Shown in pieces: positions 16,210-23,322 of a stretch of 33,654 nucleotides of DNA; the first letter of the stretch is position 1; each line of letters starts with the position of its first letter. Location of the stretch: contig NZ_JOJE01000057.1 in the NCBI RefSeq assembly GCF_000720255.1, positions 1-33,654 on the forward strand, given 5' to 3'. This DNA comes from Streptomyces griseus subsp. griseus. GTDB lineage: Bacteria; Actinomycetota; Actinomycetes; Streptomycetales; Streptomycetaceae. Under the pieces are notes generated by a model that was not told the origin of the DNA, did no database searches, and worked only from the letters and a program-made list of their open reading frames with translations. The translations under genes and the position numbers were made by a program.

Positions 16210-17271
16210 ATGTCCAGGCCACCGCAGCACGACAACGGCGCGTACGGCGTCCCCGGTGCGCACGGCGAGGGCGGTGCGCCTCAGGTGCCGCCGAACGTGT
16301 ACCACCCGCCTGCCCCCGAGACCCCGTCCTACGACCTGTACGCCGACCCCGCGGCCGCACACGGCTGGCAGAACGCCTACGACGAGACGGCGGAACTCCC
16401 TCGAACGGCCCTGGAGGACACGAACGGGGACGCCGATCGGCCATCCGGGGGAGCGGGCCGGGGTGACGGCGCGGCGCCGGAGGGGGTGGCGGGCCGGGCT
16501 GCCGGTACAGGGCCGGAAGGGGCTGACTGGGGTGCCTCCGCGTCCAGGGGCGGTGGCTGGGGCGAGGCCTCGACGCCCGCGGGGGTGGCCTCGTGGGACG
16601 GCTCGGTGTCGACTCCCGGCGAGGGTGCTGGGCCGACTCCCGGCGAGGGTGCTGGGCCGACTCCCGGCGAGGGTGCTGGGCCGACTCCCGGCGAGGGTGC
16701 TGGGCCGGCGCCCGGCGGGGGTGTCGGGCCGGTGTCCGGCGGGGGTGTCGGGCCGGTGCCCGTCACGGGCGGCCGCGGCGTCGGGCCGTCCCACGGCGGC
16801 CTCGGTGGCGGCACCCGCTCCGGCCGGCGTGCGCGGCGCAGGCGTGGCGGGCGGCGGCGTGCCGTGGTGGCCACGGGGGCCGTGGGTGCCGTGTCGGTGG
16901 CGGCGTTGATCGCGGCATTCTCGCTCTCCGGGTCCTCGTCCGACGGGCAGCCGGGCACGAGCGACGGCACGCGCTCCACCCCCGGCCGCCCGGGACCCAC
17001 GCCCTCCCCGCACCGGTCCGGGACCGGCCCGGCCGGCACGGTCCCGGAGCGCCCGCAGGACCCGGCGGTGGGCGCCCCGTCCGAGGTGGGCGCGGCACCC
17101 GTGGCGTCCCCGGACCCGAGGGCGAGCGCCGAGCCGTCCCGGAACCCCGTCACGTCCACCGCCCCGCAGCCGGCCCCCACGTCCTCCGCCCCTGCCACGT
17201 CGACCGCCTCGGCCCCGGGCAACTCGGGCCGCAAGGGCCGCGGTCAGGGCAACACCAAGGGCCCCAGGTAA
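16210..17271 (+). CDS. Pro/Gly-rich single-pass membrane protein with tandem repeats
   Basis: 353 aa, not recognised as a named family. Residues 1-130 are polar and disordered-looking (Pro, Gly, Asp, Tyr). An eight-residue repeat TPGEGAGP follows four times, with two diverged copies (APGGGVGP, VSGGGVGP). A strongly basic cluster (RRARRRRGGRRR) then precedes one membrane helix (AVVATGAVGAVSVAALIAAF), and a roughly 110-residue Ser/Thr/Pro-rich tail ends in basic residues. The positive-inside rule puts the N-terminus in the cytoplasm and the tail outside, in or near the cell wall. There is no catalytic motif. ATG 16210 is chosen because it fits the TACAAT promoter; ATG/GTG codons further upstream precede that promoter. 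It is divergent from alaA (126 nt). Confidence 0.72.
   Translation: MSRPPQHDNGAYGVPGAHGEGGAPQVPPNVYHPPAPETPSYDLYADPAAAHGWQNAYDETAELPRTALEDTNGDADRPSGGAGRGDGAAPEGVAGRAAGTGPEGADWGASASRGGGWGEASTPAGVASWDGSVSTPGEGAGPTPGEGAGPTPGEGAGPTPGEGAGPAPGGGVGPVSGGGVGPVPVTGGRGVGPSHGGLGGGTRSGRRARRRRGGRRRAVVATGAVGAVSVAALIAAFSLSGSSSDGQPGTSDGTRSTPGRPGPTPSPHRSGTGPAGTVPERPQDPAVGAPSEVGAAPVASPDPRASAEPSRNPVTSTAPQPAPTSSAPATSTASAPGNSGRKGRGQGNTKGPR
16612..16755 (+). repeat. 24-bp tandem repeat, six units, inside a coding region
   Basis: Four exact 24-bp copies (16612-16707), each beginning ACTCCCGGCGAGG and ending GCTGGGCCG, followed by two diverged copies (16708-16731 and 16732-16755, with GGGGGTGTCGGGCCG endings). The unit is a multiple of three, so copy number can vary without frameshift; it encodes TPGEGAGP. 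Confidence 0.95.
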
Positions 17272-17371
17272 CCCGCGCCGAGGCCGCCCCCCGGCCCCCG
17301 CATGGCTGGAAACAGCTCCTTGCCCGCCCACCCCTCTGCGATCACAATGCGCATGACAAAAACAGACAGCA

Positions 17372-17396
17372 GGCGGCCGGAAGATCTCCGGTCGCC
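17372..17396 (+). terminator. Hairpin in the gap before the protease gene
   Basis: GGCGGCCGGA / TCCGGTCGCC, a 10-bp stem with one G-U pair and a 5-nt loop, followed by TTGTCGT. It may end transcription from the membrane-protein gene, or act in the leader of the protease mRNA, since it lies only 23 nt before ATG 17420 and next to the Shine-Dalgarno. Confidence 0.42.
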
Positions 17397-17419
17397 TTGT
17401 CGTAAGAGGGGACCCCCAC

Positions 17420-18343
17420 ATGAGAAAGCCTCTCGTTGCCGCGATCTTCGCCCTGGCGATCGCCGGGGCCGGCGCGGCACCCGCGGTCGCGGCGCCCATG
17501 ACCACGGCTCCCGCCCCCGCGGCGAAGGCAACCGCACAGACCACCGCACAGACAGCCGCACAGGTCTCCGCACAGCAGGCCGGCGCCAAGGCCGCGTCGC
17601 CCACCCTCAAGGCCGTCACCCTCGCCGGAACCGTCGCGCTGAGCAACTGCTCCGGTTCCGTCGTCCGTTTCCCGAACTCCCTGGACACCGACCCGGCGCT
17701 GGTGCTCACCAACGGCCACTGCCTGGAGACGGGCTTCCCGGACCCGGGTGAGGTCATCGTCAACCAGGCCTCCAGCCGCAGCTTCGGCCTGCTCAACTCC
17801 TCCGGTACCCGGGTCGCCACCCTGCGCGCCAGCAAGATCGCGTACTCGACGATGACCGACACGGACGCCACGATCTACCAGCTCACCACCACGTACGCGA
17901 CCATCAAGAACTCCTATGGCATCAGCGCGCTCACCGTGCAGGACACGCACCCCACGGCCGGTACCGCGATCACCGTCGCCTCCGGCTACTGGAAGCGGCT
18001 CTACAGCTGCAACGTCGACGGGTTCGCCTACCGCCTCAAGGAGGGCTCCTGGACCTGGAAGGACTCGGTCCGCTACACCTCCAGCTGCAACACCATCGGC
18101 GGCACGTCGGGCTCCCCGGTCGTCGACCAGGCCACCGGCAAGGTCGTCGCGGTCAACAACACCGGCAACGAGGACGGTGAGCGCTGCACCGACAACAACC
18201 CCTGCGAGGTCGACGCGAACGGCAACGTCACCGTCCGGGAGGGCATCAACTACGCCCAGGAGACCTACCAGTTCCCGGCCTGCTTCACGACCCGCAACCA
18301 GCTGAACCTCAGCGCGAGCGGCTGCACCCTGCCCAAGCCGTAG
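17420..18343 (+). CDS. Secreted trypsin-fold serine protease
   Basis: 307 aa. Signal peptide: basic start (MRKP), hydrophobic core LVAAIFALAIAGAGAA, and probable cleavage after AVA at residue 25. An Ala/Thr/Gln-rich linker runs to about residue 60, then the chymotrypsin-type domain. The catalytic triad is visible: H100 in LVLTNGHCLE, D149 in MTDTDATIYQL and S232 in IGGTSGSPVVDQATG. Six Cys residues after the signal peptide could form disulfides. The glutamyl-endopeptidase/V8-like branch (S1B/S1D) is more likely than classical trypsin because of GGTSGSPV and the short loops; specificity cannot be set by eye. The Shine-Dalgarno GAGGGG lies 9 nt before ATG 17420. The stop is 13 nt from the convergent deacylase stop. 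Confidence 0.9.
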   Translation: MRKPLVAAIFALAIAGAGAAPAVAAPMTTAPAPAAKATAQTTAQTAAQVSAQQAGAKAASPTLKAVTLAGTVALSNCSGSVVRFPNSLDTDPALVLTNGHCLETGFPDPGEVIVNQASSRSFGLLNSSGTRVATLRASKIAYSTMTDTDATIYQLTTTYATIKNSYGISALTVQDTHPTAGTAITVASGYWKRLYSCNVDGFAYRLKEGSWTWKDSVRYTSSCNTIGGTSGSPVVDQATGKVVAVNNTGNEDGERCTDNNPCEVDANGNVTVREGINYAQETYQFPACFTTRNQLNLSASGCTLPKP

Positions 18344-18356
18344 GCGCCGCAGCACG

Positions 18357-20000
18357 TCACGGAGAGGCGTTCCGTCCCATGGGACTGCGACGGACCGCCC
18401 TCCCCGCGAGCACGTCCGTCCTGCGGCCGTCCTCGATCACGAACCTGCCGTCCACCAGGACGTAGGGGATGCCGGTGGGCAGTGTGCGCGGGGCGTCGTA
18501 CGTCGAGCCCGCCGCCACCGCCCGCGGGTCGAACAGCACCAGGTCCGCCCGGTAGCCCTCGCGGACGAGACCCCGGTCCGGCAGGCGCAGTCGGGCCGCC
18601 GGGCGTCCGGTGAGGTGGGCGACGCACTCCTCCAGCGAGAGGACCTCCAACTCCCTTACGTAGTGGCCGAGGTAGTGCGGGAATGTGCCGTACGCCCGTG
18701 GATGCGGCTTGGCACCCTGGAGGATGCCGTCCGAGCCGCCGGTGTGGACGCGGTGGCGCATGACGGTCCGCACGTTCTCCTCGTGGCCGACGTGCTGGAG
18801 GATCGTCGGGGCGAGCCGGTCGTCCAGCAGCAGTCGGCGAGCGATCGTCCAGGGGGTCTCGCCGCGCAGGTCCGCGGACTCCTGGACCGTACGGCCGACG
18901 TACGCGTGGAGTCCGGGATCGCCGACGCCCGAGATCTCGATCGTGTCCCACTCCACGGGCACCCCGTGACAGCCGTCCGCGCCGAGCACCTCCAGGTGGT
19001 GGCGGATCCGCTCGGCCGTCTCCCCGTCCGCCAGGCGCCGCAGGACCTCCTCGGGGCCGCCCTCGCTCGCCCAGCTCGGCAACAGGGCCGCCAGGGTGGT
19101 GCTGCCGGGTGTGTACGGATAGGTGTCGAGGGTGATGTCGGCTCCGGTCGCCAGCGCCTCGTCGAGCAGCGACAGCAGCTCCGGCGCCCGGCCCCTGTTC
19201 ACGCCGAAGTTCATCGTGGCGTGGGCGAGATGGAGGGCGCAGCCCGCCTCCCGGGTCAGTGCCACCATCTCCGCGTACGCCTCCAGGGCGCCCGCGCCGT
19301 AGGAGCGGTGGTGCGGGCAGTAGTAGCCGCCGTACGACGCCACCACCCGGCACAGCTCGGTCAGTTCGGCGTCCTCGGCGTACATGCCCGGGGTGTAGGT
19401 GAGACCGGAGGACAGCCCGACCGCGCCCTGTTCCATCCCCTCGGCGACCAACCGCCGCATCCGGTCCAGCTCTTCGGGCGTCGCCTCCCGGTCCTCCCAG
19501 CCGACGGCGAGGGCGCGCACGGTGCCCTGGGGGATCAGATAGGCCGCGTTGACCGCGATGCCCCGGCCGTCGAAACCCCGGTCCAGCCGGTCCAGGTACT
19601 CGCCCACCGACCGCCAGTCGAAGTCGATGTCGTCGCCGTACCCGTTCCAGCCGGTGATGGCCCGGCGGACCTCCTCCAGCGTGCGGTCGTCGACGGGCGC
19701 GTACGACAGCCCGTCCTGGCCCAGGACTTCGAGGGTGACGCCCTGTGCCGCCTTCGCGCTGTGGTCGGGGTCGCGCAGCAGGGCCAGGTCGCTGTGGGCG
19801 TGCATGTCGATGAAGCCGGGGGAGAGGACCAGGCCCTCGGCGTCCAGCTCCCGCACGGCCTTCGGCCGTTGACAGCCCGCCGCCGCGGCCTCCTTGACGA
19901 TGGACACGATCCGGCCGCGGTCGACCACCACGTCCGCGCGGTACGACGGTTCACCGGAGCCGTCGACGACGTCCGCGTCCCGGATGACGAGCTCTTCCAC
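18357..20000 (-). CDS. N-acyl-D-amino-acid deacylase family amidohydrolase; candidate N-acetyl-D-glucosaminate deacetylase
   Basis: 547 aa, amidohydrolase superfamily. Family members remove the acyl group from N-acyl-D-amino acids. Metal-site motifs: HxH in SPGFIDMHAHSDLALL (H67, H69), YYCPHHRSYG (H230/H231), CALHLAHATMNFG (H257, H260), and the catalytic Asp in HTGGSDGIL (D424) followed by PHPRAYGTFPHYLGHYVRE, a strong D-aminoacylase signature. The canonical GNCG metal cysteine (Cys96 in the Alcaligenes D-aminoacylase, from memory) is Asp96 here (LGQDGLSYAP), so metal binding and substrate may differ. The GTG 20000 start has a perfect AGGAGGT overlapping the upstream stop. It forms a two-gene operon with the PLP deaminase (10-nt gap). 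Context with a KDG-type kinase suggests N-acetyl-D-glucosaminate, itself a D-alpha-amino acid derivative, as substrate (inference). Confidence 0.88.
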   Translation of the reverse strand: MEELVIRDADVVDGSGEPSYRADVVVDRGRIVSIVKEAAAAGCQRPKAVRELDAEGLVLSPGFIDMHAHSDLALLRDPDHSAKAAQGVTLEVLGQDGLSYAPVDDRTLEEVRRAITGWNGYGDDIDFDWRSVGEYLDRLDRGFDGRGIAVNAAYLIPQGTVRALAVGWEDREATPEELDRMRRLVAEGMEQGAVGLSSGLTYTPGMYAEDAELTELCRVVASYGGYYCPHHRSYGAGALEAYAEMVALTREAGCALHLAHATMNFGVNRGRAPELLSLLDEALATGADITLDTYPYTPGSTTLAALLPSWASEGGPEEVLRRLADGETAERIRHHLEVLGADGCHGVPVEWDTIEISGVGDPGLHAYVGRTVQESADLRGETPWTIARRLLLDDRLAPTILQHVGHEENVRTVMRHRVHTGGSDGILQGAKPHPRAYGTFPHYLGHYVRELEVLSLEECVAHLTGRPAARLRLPDRGLVREGYRADLVLFDPRAVAAGSTYDAPRTLPTGIPYVLVDGRFVIEDGRRTDVLAGRAVRRSPMGRNASP

Positions 20001-20010
20001 GCCGGACCTC

Positions 20011-21276
20011 CTAGAAGAACGTGCGGACGTAGTCGACGACCGTGCCGTCCGCCTCGGCCACCGGGATCAGCTGCCACTTGTCGAAGGACGTGCACGGGTG
20101 GGACAGGCCGAGCCCGACCCAGTCGCCCACCTCCAGGTCCGCCTCCCCGGTCGTACGCAGCCAGGCGTGCTGGTCGGACAGGGCGGTGACCGAGACACCG
20201 GTGGCGGGGCGCTCGGCGCCGTCCCGGCGGACCGCCTGGGCGAAGGGCAGGTCGAGGTCGTACGCCGCGTCCCGCTTGCCCGCGTTGACGAAGGCCTGCT
20301 CGGCGGACGGGCGGGAGACCACCTGCGTCCACAGACGGAACGCGGGCTCCAGCGCGCCCTCCTCGGGGACGCGGTTGAAGGGGGTCAGCCTGCGGTAGTG
20401 GCCGTCGTCGTGCGAGACGTACGCGCCCGAGCGCAGCAACTTCAGGACGGGCAGCGAGAGTTCGGGGATCTCCGTGAACACCTCGGCGACCGTGTCGAAC
20501 CAGGCGCTGCCGCCCGCGCTGACGACGATCTCCTCGACGCCGCAGAACCGTCCCGCCTTGTCGAAGTCCACGGCCAGCGTCACCAGCCGCCGCAGCCAGG
20601 ACCGCACCCGCTCGGGGTCGGCCCGCGGCACCTCGCCCTCGTACCCCGCGACACCGACCAGCCGCAGCGTCGGCACCGAGGCCACCGCGTCCGCGACCGC
20701 CGCGCACTCCGCCTCGGTCCGCACCCCGGTGCGCGCGCCCTCGCCAGCCGCCAGCTCGACCACGACGTCCACCGGGCGCGGCGCCCCCGCGAGAGCCGCG
20801 TCCATCAGCTCGACCCCGCGCACGGAGTCGACGTAACAGACGAGACGGAAGGCCGGGTCGGCGGCGAGCTCGGCGGCGATCCAGCGCAGCGCCGCCGGGT
20901 CCACCAGCTCGTTGGCGAGGAAGACCCGCTCGATCCTGAACGCCCGCGCCACCCGCACCTGGTGCGGCACCGCGAGCGTGATGCCCCACGCGCCGTACTC
21001 GATCTGCCGCCGGAACAGCTGCGGGGCCATGGAGGTCTTGCCGTGCGGGGCGAACAGCAGACCGTGGCGGTCCGCGTACGCCTCCATGAGCCGCAGGTTG
21101 TGCTCCAAGCGCTCCGCGGACAGCGCGAGCACGGGCGTGGCGAAGCCGCCCGTGAAGAGGTTACGGCGCTGGGCGGCCAGCTCGCCCACGGTCAGTCCGT
21201 CGGCGTCCGGCGGGAGGCCCTTGAAGCGGTGGTCGACACGTTCCTCCGCCAGGCGGGCGAGCGCTTCGCTGCTCAT
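20011..21276 (-). CDS. Fold-III PLP D-amino acid deaminase/aldolase (D-serine dehydratase-like); candidate D-glucosaminate deaminase
   Basis: 421 aa. It has the alanine-racemase-type TIM barrel plus the C-terminal D-serine-dehydratase-like domain. The PLP lysine is K80 in LLFAPHGKTSMAP, the PHxKT motif of D-threonine aldolase and eukaryotic-type D-serine dehydratase. The C-terminal zinc/metal site is GLSHPCTSFDKW (H393, C395), as in metal-assisted D-serine dehydratases. Such enzymes remove ammonia from beta-hydroxy D-amino acids or cleave them retro-aldol. From memory, D-glucosaminate dehydratase of Pseudomonas, which makes 2-keto-3-deoxygluconate, is related to this family; the neighbouring KDG-type kinase fits that product. 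ATG 21276 has AGGAGG 6 nt upstream. First gene of a minus-strand operon with the deacylase. D-serine or D-threonine as substrate remains possible. Confidence 0.87.
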   Translation of the reverse strand: MSSEALARLAEERVDHRFKGLPPDADGLTVGELAAQRRNLFTGGFATPVLALSAERLEHNLRLMEAYADRHGLLFAPHGKTSMAPQLFRRQIEYGAWGITLAVPHQVRVARAFRIERVFLANELVDPAALRWIAAELAADPAFRLVCYVDSVRGVELMDAALAGAPRPVDVVVELAAGEGARTGVRTEAECAAVADAVASVPTLRLVGVAGYEGEVPRADPERVRSWLRRLVTLAVDFDKAGRFCGVEEIVVSAGGSAWFDTVAEVFTEIPELSLPVLKLLRSGAYVSHDDGHYRRLTPFNRVPEEGALEPAFRLWTQVVSRPSAEQAFVNAGKRDAAYDLDLPFAQAVRRDGAERPATGVSVTALSDQHAWLRTTGEADLEVGDWVGLGLSHPCTSFDKWQLIPVAEADGTVVDYVRTFF

Positions 21277-21297
21277 CAAGAGCCTCCTGATCAGGGT

Positions 21298-21340
21298 CGT
21301 TGCGATAAGTGCAACGTCCATTGCATATGTCGTTCATTGC
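21298..21340. promoter_or_regulatory. Candidate IclR operator in the divergent intergenic region
   Basis: The 133-bp gap (21277-21409) holds CGTTGCGATAAGTGCAACG (21298-21316), a perfect 6-bp inverted repeat with a 7-nt centre. An overlapping TGCAA-N6-TTGCA (21310-21325) and a further ATTGC (21336-21340) follow. TTGC/GCAA half-sites thus recur at 21300, 21311, 21321 and 21337. This is the obvious place for the IclR protein encoded two genes away to control both operons. Confidence 0.5.
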
Positions 21341-21350
21341 TGTCTAACAT
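21321..21350 (+). promoter_or_regulatory. Candidate promoter of the kinase-iclR-ridA operon
   Basis: TTGCAT (21321-21326), 18-nt spacer, TAACAT (21345-21350). The -35 lies inside the cluster of TTGC half-sites, so a bound regulator would affect it directly. The predicted leader is about 50 nt and ends in GAGGAG before GTG 21410. Confidence 0.45.
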
Positions 21351-21409
21351 CTCGGCCACGCGGGGTCAACGAGACCACCCGCACCCCGCACCGAGGAGCT
21401 ACGACGATC

Positions 21410-22564
21410 GTGACCCCCACCGGACACCGCGACGCCCCCGACGTCGACGCCGTCGACGTCGTCGCGCTCGGCGAGTCCATGGTCACCTTCCTGCCCTCCC
21501 GGGCGGGCCGCCTCGCCGACGTTCCCTCCTTCGACCGGGCCATCGGTGGCGCCGAGTCCAACGTCGTCTGCACCCTGGCCGCGGCCGGGCACACGACCCG
21601 CTGGGTCAGCAGCGTCGGCGCCGACGGCTTCGGCGACCACCTCGTGAAGGAGATCGGGGCCTACGGCGTCGACGTCACCTCCGTACGACGTGACCCGACG
21701 CGCCCGACCGGCGTCTACTTCCGCACGGCCGGCGACCGGGCCACCGACGCCCACGAGGTGGCGTACTACCGGGCCGGATCGGCCGCCTCGGCGATGTCGG
21801 CGCGGACTGTGGACCTCCCGGCGGTGCGCGCGGGACGGGTGCTGCACCTGTCGGGGATCACACCGGCGCTGTCCGACGACTGCCTCGCCCTGATGTGGGA
21901 GCTGACCGAGCCCCGGCCCGGACGGCCCCTCGTCTCCTTCGACGTCAACCACCGCCCGGGGCTGTGGCCCGACGCCGACGGCCCGCGCGTCCTGCTCGAC
22001 CTGGCCCGCCGCGCCGACATCGTGTTCGTGGGGGAGGACGAGGCCGAGGGAGCCTGGGGCGTCACGGGAGGGCCGCAGGAGATCAGGGCCTTGCTGCCGG
22101 AGCCGGAGACCCTGGTGGTCAAGCAGGGAGCGCGCGGCGCGACGCTGTTCCGTCACCCCTCGGGCAGCCGAGCCACCGGAGCGGCCCCCGGCGGCGCACA
22201 GCACGGCGGCATGCCGTCAACACCAGGTCGCGGGACCCGCCCCCGGCCGGCACCGGCACCGTCCACCTTCGTCCCCGCCCTCCGTGTCACCGCCGTCGCC
22301 GACGTGGGCGCCGGGGACGCCTTCGCGGCCGGGTTCCTCTCCGCCACCCTGCGTGGACTGCCCGTCCGTGACCGGCTGCGCCACGGCCACCTCATGGCCG
22401 CCGCCGCCCTCACCGTCCCCGGCGACCTCGCCACGCCGCCCGCCCGTGACCACGCCGACCGGCTGGCCGCCCTCGACGACACGGCGTGGGGGACACTTCG
22501 ACTCGGCCCCGGCTGGACGACCCGGGCCGCGCACCGGGCCGCCGAGGAGGTAGGCACCCCATGA
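21410..22564 (+). CDS. kdgK: PfkB-family sugar kinase, 2-keto-3-deoxygluconate kinase type
   Basis: 384 aa. Ribokinase fold: LGESMVTFLPS and IGGAESNVVCTLAAAGH at the N-terminus, ATP-site and catalytic loop DVGAGDAFAAGFL with D303 as the base. KDG-kinase hallmarks are strong: EVAYYRAGSAASAM, VLHLSGITPALS and SFDVNHRPGLWP resemble characterised archaeal/Thermus 2-keto-3-deoxygluconate kinases. Expected reaction: KDG plus ATP gives KDPG, which then enters the Entner-Doudoroff aldolase step. Unusual: residues about 249-287, between VVKQGARGATLF and VPALRV, form a Gly/Pro/Arg-rich insertion of about 35-40 aa where relatives have a short hairpin. The start is GTG 21410 with GAGGAG about 10 nt upstream. 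The stop overlaps the iclR ATG (ATGA, 22561-22564), so translation is coupled. 2-keto-3-deoxygalactonate or fructose as substrate cannot be excluded. Confidence 0.85.
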   Translation: MTPTGHRDAPDVDAVDVVALGESMVTFLPSRAGRLADVPSFDRAIGGAESNVVCTLAAAGHTTRWVSSVGADGFGDHLVKEIGAYGVDVTSVRRDPTRPTGVYFRTAGDRATDAHEVAYYRAGSAASAMSARTVDLPAVRAGRVLHLSGITPALSDDCLALMWELTEPRPGRPLVSFDVNHRPGLWPDADGPRVLLDLARRADIVFVGEDEAEGAWGVTGGPQEIRALLPEPETLVVKQGARGATLFRHPSGSRATGAAPGGAQHGGMPSTPGRGTRPRPAPAPSTFVPALRVTAVADVGAGDAFAAGFLSATLRGLPVRDRLRHGHLMAAAALTVPGDLATPPARDHADRLAALDDTAWGTLRLGPGWTTRAAHRAAEEVGTP

Positions 22565-23322
22565 GCCAGACCGTCGACCGTGCCCTGAGCATCCTGCCGC
22601 TGCTCGCCGAGGGCCCCGCCGACCTCGGCCAGGTCGCCGACCGCCTCGGCGTCCACAAGTCCACGGCCCTGCGCCTGCTGCGCACCCTCCACGAACACGG
22701 CCTCGTCTACCGCCAGTCCGACCAGCGCTACCGGCTCGGCGCCCGCCTCATCGCCCTCGCCCAGGAGGCGATGGAGAACCTCGACATCCGCGAGATCGCC
22801 CACCCCCACCTCGCACGCCTGAACGAGAGTTGCGGGCACACCGTCCACCTCGCCGTGTACGAGGAGAACGAGGTCCTCTACATCGACAAGGTGGACAGCC
22901 GCTACCCCGTGCGCATGTACTCGCGGATCGGCAAGCCCGTCGCCATCACCGTCGCCGCCGTCGCCAAGCTGCTCCTCGCCGACCTCCCCGAGCGCGAGCG
23001 GCGGGCCCTCGCGGAGAAGCTCGACTACCCCCTCTACACGGCCCGTTCGACCCCCAGCGCGCCCGCCTTCCTGCGGGAGCTGGAGAAGGTGCGCGAACAG
23101 GGCTGGGCCGCCGACCTCGGCGGCCACGAGGAGTCCATCAACTGTGTCGCGGCCCCCATCCGCGGCGCCGACGGCCGGGTGGCCGCCGCGATGTCGGTCT
23201 CCGCGCCGAACGTCGTCGTCACCGCCGATGAACTCCTCACCCTGCTCCCGTTGGTCTGCCGCACCGCGGACGCCATCAGCGGGGAGTACTCCGGCAGGAC
23301 TCCAGCAAAGGACATCGTGTGA
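22561..23322 (+). CDS. IclR-family transcriptional regulator
   Basis: 253 aa. The N-terminal winged helix-turn-helix is clear (QTVDRALSILPLLAEGPADLGQVADRLGVHKSTALRLLRTLHEHGLV), followed by a linker helix and the IclR effector-binding domain (HLAVYEENEVLYIDKVDSRYPVRMYSRIGKPVAITVAAVAKLLLADLP and a C-terminal INCVAAPIRGADGRVAAAMSVSAP). IclR proteins usually bind small acids; KdgR, which senses 2-keto-3-deoxygluconate, belongs to this family, so a pathway intermediate is a reasonable inducer here. The start overlaps the kinase stop by 4 nt (ATGA) and has GGAGGT upstream. The stop overlaps ridA by 4 nt (GTGA). It probably controls both the plus-strand operon and the divergent deaminase-deacylase operon through the site at 21298-21340. 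Confidence 0.93.
   Translation: MSQTVDRALSILPLLAEGPADLGQVADRLGVHKSTALRLLRTLHEHGLVYRQSDQRYRLGARLIALAQEAMENLDIREIAHPHLARLNESCGHTVHLAVYEENEVLYIDKVDSRYPVRMYSRIGKPVAITVAAVAKLLLADLPERERRALAEKLDYPLYTARSTPSAPAFLRELEKVREQGWAADLGGHEESINCVAAPIRGADGRVAAAMSVSAPNVVVTADELLTLLPLVCRTADAISGEYSGRTPAKDIV

Noticed and set aside
16612..16755. Regular repeats considered as a CRISPR array
   Set aside because: Units are directly adjacent with no spacers, lie in a coding frame, and no cas genes are present.
20011..21276. Alanine racemase
   Set aside because: It has the PLP barrel, but the PHxKT lysine motif and C-terminal HPC metal motif belong to the D-threonine aldolase/D-serine dehydratase group.
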